NCBI GenBank assembly: GCA_900551055.1
Contig: URUK01000006.1
Coordinates: 58,845-122,844, forward strand
DNA from: an uncultured Prevotella sp.
GTDB taxonomy: Bacteria; Bacteroidota; Bacteroidia; Bacteroidales; Bacteroidaceae
Length of the DNA: 64,000 nt
Direction: 5' to 3'
In this document: positions 33,997-43,325 of the stretch, one piece after another
How positions within the stretch are numbered: position 1 is the first letter of the stretch
Layout of the letters: each line of letters begins with the position of its first letter
Notes under the pieces: model-generated
The model's input: the letters and a program-made list of their open reading frames with translations, nothing else
Told to the model about the DNA's origin: nothing
Database searches by the model: none
Program-made: the position numbers and the translations under genes

Positions 33997-35151
33997 ATGC
34001 TCAAAAATTATCTTGATAAAATAAGACCGGCCTTTGAAGACGGTGGTAAACTGCATTGCTTCCGCAGCGTATTCGAAGGAATGGAGAGTTTTTTGTATGT
34101 CCCAAATACTACTTCAAGAAGCGGAACGAACATCCACGATGCCATAGACTCAAAGCGGATAATGAGCATTGTAGTAATAGCTTTGCTTCCGGCAATGCTG
34201 TTCGGAATGTACAATGTCGGTTATCAGAACTACGTTGCGGCCGGAACGTTGGCCGAAGCATCATTCTTTGAAGTTTTCGCTTACGGCTTCCTTGCCTTGC
34301 TGCCAAAGCTTCTGGTAAGTTATATAGTGGGTCTCGGCATAGAATTTGCATGGGCGCAGATGAAAGGCGAGGAGATACAGGAAGGGTATCTTGTCAGCGG
34401 CATACTCATTCCTTTAATTATCCCGGTGAACTGTCCGCTTTGGATACTTGCTTTAGCCGTGGCTTTCTCTGTGATATTCGTCAAGGAGATATTCGGTGGG
34501 ACGGGCATGAACATATTTAATGTGGCTCTTGCAGCGCGTGCTTTCATGTTCTTTTCTTATCCTACAGAAATGAGCGGTGACAGCGTATGGGTGGCACGTG
34601 ACACGATTTTCGGCCTTGGAAACACATTGCCAGACACCTTTACGCAGGCTACGCCGCTTGCACTTGTTTCAAAAGGCATTGAAACAGGCTATACTATTCC
34701 CGACATGGTGTTAGGTTTTATACCCGGTTCTGTAGGAGAAACAAGCGTTATTGCGATAGCTATAGGCGCATTGATATTGCTTATTACGGGCATTGCAAGC
34801 TGGAAAACCATGTTAAGCGTGTTTGTCGGCGGTGCCTTAACAGCATCCATGTTCCATGCCGGCGGTATGACGGAAATCCCTTGGTACGAACATTTGTTCC
34901 TCGGAGGTTTCTGTTTCGGTGCCGTGTTCATGGCTACAGACCCTGTCACTTCCGCACGCACAGAAACCGGAAAATACATTTATGGATTCCTGATTGGCTT
35001 CATGGCGATAGTTGTCCGCGTGATGAACCCCGGCTACCCGGAGGGCATGATGCTTGCAATCTTGTTCATGAATATGTTTGCTCCATTGATAGACTATTGT
35101 GTTGTTCAACGCAATATCTCAAAGAGGGCAAGACGTTCTGTACGGAAATAA
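33997..35151 (+). CDS. nqrB: Na+-NQR subunit B
   Basis: Polytopic membrane subunit with covalently bound FMN and, in the family, a riboflavin cofactor; it forms part of the sodium path. I start at the ATG at 33997 (MLKNYLDKIRP), because the GTG at 33931 adds unconserved residues. The 384 residues contain about ten membrane segments. The FMN-threonine motif region appears as TFTQATPLALV (about 206-216). Late features include FCFGAVFMATDPVTSARTE and the NPGYPEGMMLAILFMN segment. The gap to nqrA is 78 bp. Confidence 0.96.
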   Translation: MLKNYLDKIRPAFEDGGKLHCFRSVFEGMESFLYVPNTTSRSGTNIHDAIDSKRIMSIVVIALLPAMLFGMYNVGYQNYVAAGTLAEASFFEVFAYGFLALLPKLLVSYIVGLGIEFAWAQMKGEEIQEGYLVSGILIPLIIPVNCPLWILALAVAFSVIFVKEIFGGTGMNIFNVALAARAFMFFSYPTEMSGDSVWVARDTIFGLGNTLPDTFTQATPLALVSKGIETGYTIPDMVLGFIPGSVGETSVIAIAIGALILLITGIASWKTMLSVFVGGALTASMFHAGGMTEIPWYEHLFLGGFCFGAVFMATDPVTSARTETGKYIYGFLIGFMAIVVRVMNPGYPEGMMLAILFMNMFAPLIDYCVVQRNISKRARRSVRK

Positions 35152-35169
35152 AGAATGGAGGATTTCGTC

Positions 35170-35898
35170 ATGGATGAAAAGAAAAGATTAAATACTAATT
35201 CAAATACTTACACAATATTCTATTCGGCGGTTCTTGTAGTCATTGTCGCATTCCTGCTTGCGTTCGTATCGAGCGCATTGAAACCGGCTCAAGACGTAAA
35301 TGTGTCCTTGGACAAGAAACGACAGATACTGGCTGCGCTTAATATCCGTAATCTCGACGACAATGCCGTTGCCGACAGGTACAAGCAGATAATAGTAAGT
35401 GACGGTATAATCAACGCTGACAATCAAGTCATAGCTAAAGGCACGCAAGGTGGAGAGGATGCCGGTTTCAAGCTTAACAGTGCCGACTTCAAGGCCGGGA
35501 AACTTGCTGTTTACACATGTAATGTAGATGGAAAGGTAAAATATGTAATACCTGTTTACGGAATGGGGCTCTGGGGACCGATAAGCGGATACATCGCGAT
35601 TGACTCAGATAAGAACACTGTTTACGGCGCTTATTTCACACATGAAAGCGAAACCGCCGGGCTGGGGGCCGAGATTAAAGACAACGTGGCATGGCAGGAG
35701 CAGTTTCAAGGCAAGAAACTTACATTGCCAGGGCAGAAAGGTATAGCCATCGAAGTTGTGAAGAAGAATGAGGTTACCAATCCTGCCGTGCAATGTGACG
35801 CAGTTACCGGAGCCACACTTACGACCGACGGCGTCAGCCGTATGTTGCAAGACTGCCTGGGCAAATATATTAAATTCTTGAACGACAAAAACATTTAA
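35170..35898 (+). CDS. nqrC: Na+-NQR subunit C
   Basis: Single-span membrane protein with a periplasmic FMN-binding domain. The N-terminal helix is IFYSAVLVVIVAFLLAFVSS. The covalent FMN threonine lies in the S/TGAT motif, here AVTGATLTTDGVSRML (about 213-228). I use the ATG at 35170 (MDEKKRLNTN), which has GGAGG 8 bp upstream; an ATG at 35155 in frame is the alternative. Length 242 is normal. It lies 18 bp after nqrB. Confidence 0.95.
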   Translation: MDEKKRLNTNSNTYTIFYSAVLVVIVAFLLAFVSSALKPAQDVNVSLDKKRQILAALNIRNLDDNAVADRYKQIIVSDGIINADNQVIAKGTQGGEDAGFKLNSADFKAGKLAVYTCNVDGKVKYVIPVYGMGLWGPISGYIAIDSDKNTVYGAYFTHESETAGLGAEIKDNVAWQEQFQGKKLTLPGQKGIAIEVVKKNEVTNPAVQCDAVTGATLTTDGVSRMLQDCLGKYIKFLNDKNI

Positions 35899-35909
35899 GG
35901 AGGCCGTAT

Positions 35910-36530
35910 ATGAGCGAATTGTTTTCAAAAAAGAACAAGGAAGTATTCAAGAAGCCGCTTAGTGCGGATAATCCGATACTTGTACAGGTCTTAGGCATTT
36001 GTTCTGCGTTGGCTGTCACATCACAGCTTAAGCCTGCTATTGTGATGGGATTGGCCGTGGCTGTCATTACGGCGTTCTCAAATTTAATCATCGCCGTAAT
36101 AAGAAACACCATTCCCAACCGAATAAGAATTATCGTACAGCTTGTTGTTGTGGCTGCTCTTGTAACGATTGTCAGCCAGGTTTTGAAGGCTTTTGCATAT
36201 GATGTAAGCGTGCAATTGTCAGTTTATGTCGGACTTATCATCACAAACTGCATTCTAATGGGACGCTTGGAAGCTTTTGCCATGATGAATAAGCCATTAC
36301 CAAGTTTCATTGACGGACTTTCAAATGGTTTGGGTTATGCTTTCATTTTGGTGATTGTAGGGGCTTTCCGCGAACTTTTCGGCCGCGGTTCGCTGCTCGG
36401 TTTCCAAATAATACCTGACAGTTTCTACGATGTCGGATATATAAACAACGGCATGATGACAATGCCTGCCATGGCGCTCATACTCCTTGGCTGCGTCATT
36501 TGGATACACAGGGCATATTTTAACAAGTAA
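35910..36530 (+). CDS. nqrD: Na+-NQR subunit D
   Basis: Membrane subunit of 206 residues with six hydrophobic segments; with NqrE it coordinates an intramembrane iron centre in known structures. Diagnostic stretches are NPILVQVLGICSALAVT (about 21-37, one of the Cys ligands) and YVGLIITNCILMGRLEAFA (about 107-125, the other Cys). It is 11 bp after nqrC. NqrD and NqrE share inverted topology. Confidence 0.96.
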   Translation: MSELFSKKNKEVFKKPLSADNPILVQVLGICSALAVTSQLKPAIVMGLAVAVITAFSNLIIAVIRNTIPNRIRIIVQLVVVAALVTIVSQVLKAFAYDVSVQLSVYVGLIITNCILMGRLEAFAMMNKPLPSFIDGLSNGLGYAFILVIVGAFRELFGRGSLLGFQIIPDSFYDVGYINNGMMTMPAMALILLGCVIWIHRAYFNK

Positions 36531-36593
36531 GATGTTGGAACTGTTAGATATAAAGCATCAAAGCAATACAACCATAAAACTTAAAAAGAAATT

Positions 36594-37220
36594 ATGGAAC
36601 ATATAGTAAGTTTGTTTTTCAGGTCTATCTTTGTAGACAACATGATATTCGCGTTCTTTCTTGGAATGTGCTCCTTTCTTGCCGTTTCAAAGAACGTGAA
36701 AACATCTTTGGGACTGGGACTTGCCGTGACATTTGTGCTGTTGATAACCGTGCCAGTGGATTACTTGCTTCAAGTTTATGTATTGGGCCCCGATTGTCTT
36801 GTTGAAGGTGTTGACCTGTCATATCTTAGCTTCATACTCTTCATAGCCGTGATAGCGGGTATCACCCAGCTGGTAGAGATGGCCGTTGAGCGTTTTTCAC
36901 CGTCGTTGTATGCGTCGCTTGGCATATTCCTTCCGTTGATAGCTGTCAATTGCGCCATCATGGGAGCTTCATTGTTCATGCAGCAACGCATCAACCTCGA
37001 CCCGTCAAACTCGCAATACATCGGCAATGTGTGGGATGCAATAGCCTATGCCGTGGGCAGCGGCATAGGTTGGACGTTGGCAATTGTAGCAATGGGTGCA
37101 ATCCGTGAGAAAATGCAATACTGCAAAGTTCCGCGCCCATTGCAGGGATTAGGCATAACATTTATCACCGTCGGCCTGATGGCTATGGCGATGATGTGTT
37201 TCTCAGGTCTCAAAATCTAA
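36594..37220 (+). CDS. nqrE: Na+-NQR subunit E
   Basis: Membrane subunit of 208 residues, partner of NqrD. It shows FFLGMCSFLAVSKNVKTS (about 19-36, Cys ligand) and LIAVNCAIMGASLF (about 115-128, second Cys). Six hydrophobic segments are evident. It lies 63 bp after nqrD, a slightly wider gap than elsewhere in the operon, but with no promoter or terminator in it. Confidence 0.96.
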   Translation: MEHIVSLFFRSIFVDNMIFAFFLGMCSFLAVSKNVKTSLGLGLAVTFVLLITVPVDYLLQVYVLGPDCLVEGVDLSYLSFILFIAVIAGITQLVEMAVERFSPSLYASLGIFLPLIAVNCAIMGASLFMQQRINLDPSNSQYIGNVWDAIAYAVGSGIGWTLAIVAMGAIREKMQYCKVPRPLQGLGITFITVGLMAMAMMCFSGLKI

Positions 37221-37244
37221 TCTAAACAACACAACAATAAAAAT

Positions 37245-38513
37245 ATGTTACAGTTCATATTAACGAGCATATGCGTCTTCCTTGCAATCATCATATTGCT
37301 TGTTGCGATGTTGTTGATTGCAAAGAAATACCTTTCACCTGGTGGAAATGTAAACATTGAAATCAACGGAGACAGGACAATATCCGTGCCTCAAGGCTCG
37401 TCTTTGATGAGTACGCTTAATGAAAACGGCATATTCCTTCCCTCGGCATGTGGCGGAAAGTCAAGCTGCGGACAGTGCAAGGTGCAGGTGCTGGAAGGCG
37501 GAGGCGAGATACTTGACTCTGAACGTCCCCATTTCACACGCAAGCAAATCAAGGAGCACTGGCGGCTTGGATGTCAATGCAAGGTTAAAGGCGACTTGAA
37601 AATAAAGTTGCCTGAAAGCGTGCTAGGCGTGAATGAATGGGAATGCACGGTAATCAGTAACAATAATGTAAGTTCGTTCATCAAGGAATTTATCGTGGCT
37701 CTGCCTCCGGGAGAGCACATGGACTTCGTCCCCGGTTCGTATGCACAGATAAAAATACCGGCATATGACACCATCGACTATGACACTGATTTCGACAAGA
37801 GCAGCATAGGAGACAAGTATCTGCCTATGTGGGAGAAGTTTGGCATGTTCTCCATAAAGGCGCACAATGCCGAACCTACAATAAGGGCTTATTCCATGGC
37901 GAACTATCCGGCCGAAGGCGACCGCATAATGCTGACCGTCAGAATTGCCACTCCGCCGTTCAAGCCGAAGCCACAGGTAGGTTTTCAAGACGTGCCTACC
38001 GGCATAGCATCGTCTTATATCTTCAGCCGCAAGCCCGGAGACAAGGTTGTCATGAGCGGTCCTTACGGTGAGTTCCATCCAATATTCAACAGCAAGAAGG
38101 AGATGATATGGGTCGGCGGAGGCGCTGGTATGGCGCCATTGCGCTCGCAAATCATGCACATGACAAGAACGCTGAATGTCAGAGACCGTGAGATGCATTA
38201 TTTTTATGGTGCGCGTTCGCTGTCGGAGGTATTTTATCTGAACGATTTTCTCGAGCTTGAGAAGGAGTTTGACAACTTCCATTTCCACCTCGCTCTCGAT
38301 CGCCCCGACCCTGAAGCCGACGAAGCCGGCGTAAAATATACTCCGGGATTTGTACACCAAGTAATGTACGAGACATATCTTAAGGATGTTGAAGCTCCTG
38401 AAGACATTGAATATTATATGTGCGGCCCTGGTCCAATGAGCAATGCCGTTGTAAAGATGCTTGACAGCCTGGGGGTTGACCCGGAGGCTATAATGTACGA
38501 TAATTTCGGATAA
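37245..38513 (+). CDS. nqrF: Na+-NQR subunit F (NADH-oxidising)
   Basis: Entry point of electrons from NADH. The 422 residues contain an N-terminal membrane anchor (about 3-27), a plant-type 2Fe-2S domain with CGGKSSCGQCKVQVLEGG and a later Cys in LGCQCKVKG, and an FAD-binding domain with RAYSMANYP. An NADH-binding domain follows, with VGGGAGMAPLRSQI and YYMCGPGPMSNAV. The C-terminus YDNFG is conserved. It ends the operon at a strong terminator. Confidence 0.97.
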   Translation: MLQFILTSICVFLAIIILLVAMLLIAKKYLSPGGNVNIEINGDRTISVPQGSSLMSTLNENGIFLPSACGGKSSCGQCKVQVLEGGGEILDSERPHFTRKQIKEHWRLGCQCKVKGDLKIKLPESVLGVNEWECTVISNNNVSSFIKEFIVALPPGEHMDFVPGSYAQIKIPAYDTIDYDTDFDKSSIGDKYLPMWEKFGMFSIKAHNAEPTIRAYSMANYPAEGDRIMLTVRIATPPFKPKPQVGFQDVPTGIASSYIFSRKPGDKVVMSGPYGEFHPIFNSKKEMIWVGGGAGMAPLRSQIMHMTRTLNVRDREMHYFYGARSLSEVFYLNDFLELEKEFDNFHFHLALDRPDPEADEAGVKYTPGFVHQVMYETYLKDVEAPEDIEYYMCGPGPMSNAVVKMLDSLGVDPEAIMYDNFG

Positions 38514-38549
38514 AGCCGGCTGACGATATACAACTATATTCACAAACAT

Positions 38550-38594
38550 AACGGGCGCGCCTTCCATATCTGACGGAAGACGCGCCCGTTTTTT
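38550..38594 (+). terminator. Terminator of the nqr operon
   Basis: AACGGGCGCGCCTTCC (38550-38565) pairs with GGAAGACGCGCCCGTT (38575-38590), with one bulge, followed by TTTT. Confidence 0.9.
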
Positions 38595-38729
38595 ACATCA
38601 AATTTCGTGTCCACAGGCTTTGTTCCGATATTTTTTCCGCAAAACGCATATTGGCGTGCAAGCACTTGGCTTACAGGTATTTAATTGTTTTACAATGTTT
38701 TATCGGCAAGAGAAACATGACACATTATT

Positions 38730-38832
38730 GCCGTATTTCCAAAAGGTGGCCTTTCATCGTGCCAAAGGGCATCTTTTAGCTTCTCAAAAGCCGTCTTTTA
38801 TACGATGAAAGGCCACCTTTGAGAAATACGGC
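38730..38832. repeat. 22-bp-phased repeat array 6, nested in a 31-bp inverted repeat
   Basis: Units start at 38741 (AAAAGGTGGCCTTTC), 38763 (CAAAGGGCATCTTTT), 38785 (CAAAAGCCGTCTTTT) and 38807 (GAAAGGCCACCTTTG), each 22 bp apart. The first and last units and their flanks form arms 38730-38760 and 38802-38832, complementary at 29 of 31 positions. The array lies in the 482-bp gap between nqrF and the LacI-type gene; the rest of that gap holds the nqr terminator and the promoter at 38929. Confidence 0.9.
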
Positions 38833-38928
38833 AGACAGAGGCTGTCAAAATGATGCCATGCGTGTGGATATTGATGTATGATAAAAACGGTAAAGAATTA
38901 AAATTAAGCTCGTTTCACGACACATTCT

Positions 38929-38959
38929 TTTGTTTTACGCCTAATATTGATTACCTTTG
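38929..38959 (+). promoter_or_regulatory. Bacteroidetes-type promoter for the LacI-type regulator and uxaA
   Basis: TTTG (38929-38932) and TACCTTTG (38952-38959) with 19 bp between them; 36 bp before the regulator ATG. Confidence 0.75.
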
Positions 38960-38995
38960 TAGGCAGATAAGTTTTTCCGAAACGAATGTAGCATT

Positions 38996-40060
38996 ATGGA
39001 GGACAAGATAAGAATAAAAGACATAGCCGAACAATCGGGCGTATCAGTGGGTACGGTAGACAGGGTTCTTCACAACCGCCCAAACGTTTCCAAGTCGGCA
39101 CGGGAGAAGGTTGAAGCGGTCTTGAAAAACATCAACTACCAGCCCAACATGTATGCAAGCGCACTTGCCTATAACAAGTCTTACACATTCTACTGCATAA
39201 TTCCAAAACACGGGTTGGAAGCTTATTGGGACGAAATAGAGGAAGGGGCGAACAAGGCATGCGAAGCAAGGCGCGATTTCCATATACACGTCAACATAAT
39301 GTATTACGAGCGGTTCAACGCAGCCACATTCAACAAGAAGTGCAAAGAGTGCCTTGACGGCAATCCGAGCGGTGTGATAGTTGTGCCAAGTGAACTCGGA
39401 ATTACAAAAAAATTCACTGACAAACTGCACGAATTGGGAATACCTTTCATTTTGCTCGATTCGTATATGCCAGACTTGAAGCCTCTGTCTTTCTTCGGAC
39501 AAGATTCGTTTTGCAGCGGATATTTCGCAGCAAAGATGCTCATGCTGATTGCATCTAAGGAAAAGGAAATCATGCTTATGAAGCAGACAAAAGACGGAAA
39601 AGTGGCAAGCAAGCAGCAGGACAACCGTGAAGTAGGATTCAGACATTACATGCAGGACCATTTCCCGCAAGTGAAAATACTTGAACTTGATTTGCCTTTA
39701 GGGGAAAACAAAGACAAGTATGATGGCATACTGGAAAACTTCTTTGAAAAGCATCCGCATATCCACCATTGCATAACCTTCTGCTCAAAAGGGCATATTG
39801 TCGGCGAGTTCCTGCTGAAGACCAACAGACGCGACGTACAGATTATGGGATATGACATGGTTGAACGCAATGCAAAATGCCTGCGCTTGGGGTCGATGTC
39901 GTTCCTGATTGCCCAACATGCTTTCATGCAAGGGTACAATTGCGTTGACACATTGTTCAAGGCCATTGTACTGAAGAAAAAAGTCGACCCTGTAAATTAT
40001 ATGCCGATAGAACTGCTTTCAAAAGAAAACGTAGATTTTTACCGAAGGACACAATTGTAA
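38996..40060 (+). CDS. LacI-family transcriptional regulator
   Basis: A 354-residue regulator with the LacI helix-turn-helix at the N-terminus (IRIKDIAEQSGVSVGTVDRV, about 4-23) and the hinge (KVEAVLKNINYQPNMYASAL). A periplasmic-binding-protein-like ligand domain follows (about 62-350). It is 28 bp upstream of uxaA on the same strand and shares its promoter, so control of hexuronate (altronate) breakdown is inferred. Effector and operator are not identifiable. Length is normal for the family. Confidence 0.9.
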   Translation: MEDKIRIKDIAEQSGVSVGTVDRVLHNRPNVSKSAREKVEAVLKNINYQPNMYASALAYNKSYTFYCIIPKHGLEAYWDEIEEGANKACEARRDFHIHVNIMYYERFNAATFNKKCKECLDGNPSGVIVVPSELGITKKFTDKLHELGIPFILLDSYMPDLKPLSFFGQDSFCSGYFAAKMLMLIASKEKEIMLMKQTKDGKVASKQQDNREVGFRHYMQDHFPQVKILELDLPLGENKDKYDGILENFFEKHPHIHHCITFCSKGHIVGEFLLKTNRRDVQIMGYDMVERNAKCLRLGSMSFLIAQHAFMQGYNCVDTLFKAIVLKKKVDPVNYMPIELLSKENVDFYRRTQL

Positions 40061-40088
40061 CTATAATACTTTAAAACAAATCATTCTT

Positions 40089-41585
40089 ATGGAAAAAGCC
40101 TCTTTTATTAAAATCAACAAGGCAGACTCCGTTGTAGTATGCCTTAGGAACTACACCAAAGGGGAAACCATCAACGTGGATGGCAAGGACATCGTTGTGG
40201 CACAGGACACTCCTATAGGACATAAAATCTTAATCAGTGACACAGCCGCAGGTACTGACATAATAAAATACGGCTACCCGATAGGCCACGCAAAAGAAGA
40301 CCTAAAGGCAGGCCAATGGGTCAATGAAAACAACTTGAAGACCAATCTTGCCGGCACTTTAACCTATGAGTACAAGCCTGTAAATGAAAAACTCGACATC
40401 TCTGATGAGCATCTTACGTTCAACGGATACCGCAGAAAAAACGGAGAGGTTGGAATACGCAACGAGATTTGGATTGTTCCTACGGTAGGCTGTGTGAACG
40501 GTATTGCCGAAAAACTGGCAAAGATGCTTGAAGAAGAAACGCGGCTTGAAAGCATTGATGCCATCCATGCCTGGCATCATAATTATGGCTGCTCTCAACT
40601 TAGCGGAGACCACGAGAACACACGTAAAGTACTTCGCGACATCGTACTTCACCCTAATGCAGGTGCTGTGCTTGTATTAAGCCTTGGATGCGAGAACAAT
40701 CAGCCCGACCTGTTCGAGGAATTGCTTGGCGATTATGACAAGGACAGGATAAAATTCCTCGTCACACAGAAGGTCAAAGGAGATGAAATCGAAGAAGGAA
40801 TGAATATTCTCCGCTCACTTTACGACATAGCAAAGAACGACAAGCGTACAGAGTGTCCTTTAAGCGAACTGCGCGTAGGCTTGAAGTGTGGTGGTAGCGA
40901 TGGCCTTAGCGGCATAACAGCCAATCCGTTGGTTGGAGAGTTTTCCGATTTCCTCGTGGCGCAAGGCGGAACGTCGATATTGACGGAAGTGCCTGAAATG
41001 TTTGGAGCCGAGACAATTTTGATGAACAGATGCAAGAACGAGGAATTGTTTGAACAGACGGTAAAATTGATAAACGACTTCAAAGAGTATTTTCTTAGTC
41101 ATGGAGAACCGGTGGGGGAGAATCCGTCACCGGGCAACAAAGCCGGCGGTATTTCGACTCTTGAGGACAAAGCCCTCGGTTGTACACAGAAATGTGGACG
41201 CGCTCCGGTAAGTGGTGTATTAGGATATGGCGACAGATTGCAAGTAAAGGGACTCAACCTATTGTCTGCGCCAGGCAACGATCTTGTCGCGGCGACGGCC
41301 CTTGCAGCGGCAGGATGCCAAATTGTACTGTTTACAACAGGGCGCGGCACGCCTTTCGGAACTTTCATACCGACGATGAAAATATCAACAAACAGCAATC
41401 TGTTCAACAACAAGCCCAATTGGATCGACTTCAATGCCGGTGAACTTGTTGACGGAACAGGCATGGAAACACTTTTGAGAAAATTCATAAACAAAATCAT
41501 CTCGGTTGCCAATGGCGAACAGACGTGCAACGAAAAGAATGGATATAGAGAAATTTCCATCTTCAAGAACGGCGTGACATTATAG
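40089..41585 (+). CDS. uxaA: Altronate dehydratase
   Basis: UxaA dehydrates D-altronate to 2-keto-3-deoxy-D-gluconate in galacturonate breakdown. The 498 residues hold an N-terminal SAF domain (about 10-80, with DIVVAQDTPIGHKI) and the large GarD/UxaA catalytic domain. Features include GYRRKNGEVGIRNE, HNYGCSQLSGDH, LKCGGSDGLSGITANP and FTTGRGTPFG with conserved cysteines for the metal site. It forms a two-gene unit with the LacI-type regulator. The usual partners uxaB and uxaC are not in the window. Confidence 0.94.
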   Translation: MEKASFIKINKADSVVVCLRNYTKGETINVDGKDIVVAQDTPIGHKILISDTAAGTDIIKYGYPIGHAKEDLKAGQWVNENNLKTNLAGTLTYEYKPVNEKLDISDEHLTFNGYRRKNGEVGIRNEIWIVPTVGCVNGIAEKLAKMLEEETRLESIDAIHAWHHNYGCSQLSGDHENTRKVLRDIVLHPNAGAVLVLSLGCENNQPDLFEELLGDYDKDRIKFLVTQKVKGDEIEEGMNILRSLYDIAKNDKRTECPLSELRVGLKCGGSDGLSGITANPLVGEFSDFLVAQGGTSILTEVPEMFGAETILMNRCKNEELFEQTVKLINDFKEYFLSHGEPVGENPSPGNKAGGISTLEDKALGCTQKCGRAPVSGVLGYGDRLQVKGLNLLSAPGNDLVAATALAAAGCQIVLFTTGRGTPFGTFIPTMKISTNSNLFNNKPNWIDFNAGELVDGTGMETLLRKFINKIISVANGEQTCNEKNGYREISIFKNGVTL

Positions 41586-41684
41586 TTTATCCAAAATAAA
41601 ATATTTGGGGATGATGCTTGGCCGTAGAAAATTGTGCCTGCATCATCCTCAATTTTTATAGGATCGAAAATCAGACAGGAAACG

Positions 41685-42515
41685 ATGAAAATAATATGCA
41701 GAAACTTTACACGGCTTTTGTCATCCGGTGCATTGGGAACAAATTGCACCATTGAGGCCATGTCTGAATACAAGTGGAACAAGCTGTTGTCCGTGGCAGA
41801 AGCTTACGGTGTGTCAGATTTCGTCAATTCCGGAATAGTCTTGACAGGCGGCAAACACGTTCCAAGCCGCATTTTGGAAGAAGCGCAAGTGAATGCTCGC
41901 CCGTTAAAAATCATTTATGAAGAGGCTGACATAAACTATAGATATTCGGTCAAGCAGCAGACGAAAAAGTTTTCAAGCATATATTTGAACAGACGTTACA
42001 ATAAGTTGGTATTCAATGAGATACATAGTATTGACACATCAGTAAATTCGTTGATTCTGTTGAATAAGCTTATAGACAATATCAATACTTTTCTTGACTG
42101 CGGAGTAGACATTCGCAAGTTGGCAGATTTGGGCGTTTATTTAAGGACTTGCGGAAATAAGATTGACTTTGTGAAAGTTGAAAACTGGATAAAGGCACTT
42201 AATATTGTCAATATGTGTAATCTTATTGCCTGTCATCTCATTTTTCTTTTTAAATTTGAGAATAGTGAAATTCCTTTCTTAAAGAATGGAAATGATAAAT
42301 ATTTAATATCGATACAGCAGACGTTTGAAAATAGTATGCACTTTGGTGTAACGTTTGTAAAGCATGATAAAAAGAAACAAAGCAACAAAGTAACTATCAA
42401 CCCGATGCACAAGTTTAATGCGCACCCGTGGAAATATGCCAGACTGTTCCCATTGGAAGCAGTCTGCCGTTTGGGTGCCAACATATTCAAAAGTCTTTCA
42501 AATATTGATGAATAA
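41685..42515 (+). CDS. Nucleotidyltransferase-like protein lacking a visible catalytic motif
   Basis: A 276-residue protein beginning at the ATG at 41685 (MKIICRNFTRLLSSGAL), with a purine-rich AGGAAAC ahead of it. The middle (LILLNKLIDNINTFLDCGVD then IRKLADLGVYLR, about 125-155) and the following WIKALNIVNMCNLIACHLIF resemble the helical part of the uncharacterised NTP_transf_5 family. The N-terminal nucleotidyltransferase motif with DxD that the family normally carries is not visible. Base composition is AT-richer in the second half. It may be a degenerate or specialised member. The assignment is tentative. Confidence 0.6.
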   Translation: MKIICRNFTRLLSSGALGTNCTIEAMSEYKWNKLLSVAEAYGVSDFVNSGIVLTGGKHVPSRILEEAQVNARPLKIIYEEADINYRYSVKQQTKKFSSIYLNRRYNKLVFNEIHSIDTSVNSLILLNKLIDNINTFLDCGVDIRKLADLGVYLRTCGNKIDFVKVENWIKALNIVNMCNLIACHLIFLFKFENSEIPFLKNGNDKYLISIQQTFENSMHFGVTFVKHDKKKQSNKVTINPMHKFNAHPWKYARLFPLEAVCRLGANIFKSLSNIDE

Positions 42516-42534
42516 CTAAAATTCCATAAATTTT

Positions 42535-42565
42535 TTTGCTGTCAAAGCGATATGGCGTACCTTTG
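42535..42565 (+). promoter_or_regulatory. Bacteroidetes-type promoter for the GH25 gene
   Basis: TTTG (42535-42538) and TACCTTTG (42558-42565) with 19 bp spacing, 19 bp before the ATG at 42585. Confidence 0.75.
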
Positions 42566-42584
42566 CAAAAATAAGATTTTTTGA

Positions 42585-43292
42585 ATGAAACGATATATAT
42601 TTTTCTTTATCAACATTCTTTTATTCAGTGTGCAGCATGCATTCGGGCAGGTGGACGAAAGTTCCATACAGTGTGAAGACACTTGTAGGCATGTCCACGG
42701 AATAGACTTAAGCCATTATCAAGGAGATGTTTTTTGGGAAACAGTCGGTAAAAACAGTAAGATGGCATACGTATATCTGAAGGCGACCGAAGGCAGCACG
42801 CATATCGATGAGACATACGAAAGGAATATAGAATTGGCCCATCAACATGGTTTGAAAGTAGGATCGTACCATTTTTTCCGTCCAAAAACAGAATTATCAA
42901 AACAACTTGATAATTTCATGTCACAATGTCGTCCCGGTTCTCAGGACCTAATTCCCATGATTGATATTGAATCCACTGGCGGCTTGAATACCGAAGAGTT
43001 TTGCGATTCACTTTTCAAGTTCCTTGATTTGGTTGAAAAAGCATACCGCCAAAAGCCGCTATTATACACCTATACAAACTTTTACAACAAACATCTTGTG
43101 GGTAAAATCGATGGTTATCATTTGATGATAGCCCAATATTCTGAAGAAAAGCCAGAATTAGTTGACGGCCGGGATTATACGATGTGGCAATATACCGCCA
43201 AAGGAAAAATCAACGGCATAAACACGTTTGTTGATAAAAGTCGTTTCATGGGACGGCATAGCATGAGAGAAATAAGGTTCAAGCATTTTTAA
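42585..43292 (+). CDS. GH25 family lysozyme (exported)
   Basis: A 235-residue muramidase-type glycoside hydrolase 25 with a signal peptide (FFFINILLFSVQHAFG). The fold marks are HGIDLSHYQGDVFWE (about 39-53, with the catalytic-region Asp), YVYLKATEGSTHID, GSYHFFRP (about 97-104), and the DIE motif in IPMIDIESTGG (catalytic Glu, about 127). The C-terminal MWQYTAKGKINGI is also typical. It should cut the MurNAc-GlcNAc bond of peptidoglycan in the periplasm or outside. A consensus promoter precedes it, and the zinc-ribbon gene follows after 33 bp. Confidence 0.92.
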   Translation: MKRYIFFFINILLFSVQHAFGQVDESSIQCEDTCRHVHGIDLSHYQGDVFWETVGKNSKMAYVYLKATEGSTHIDETYERNIELAHQHGLKVGSYHFFRPKTELSKQLDNFMSQCRPGSQDLIPMIDIESTGGLNTEEFCDSLFKFLDLVEKAYRQKPLLYTYTNFYNKHLVGKIDGYHLMIAQYSEEKPELVDGRDYTMWQYTAKGKINGINTFVDKSRFMGRHSMREIRFKHF

Positions 43293-43325
43293 ATAAGAGG
43301 AAAAACATAAATAGAGGATTTAGAA

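Noticed and set aside
37623..38567. 314-codon minus-strand ORF opposite nqrF
   Set aside because: nqrF has complete, well-known domains; the antisense translation has no recognisable feature.
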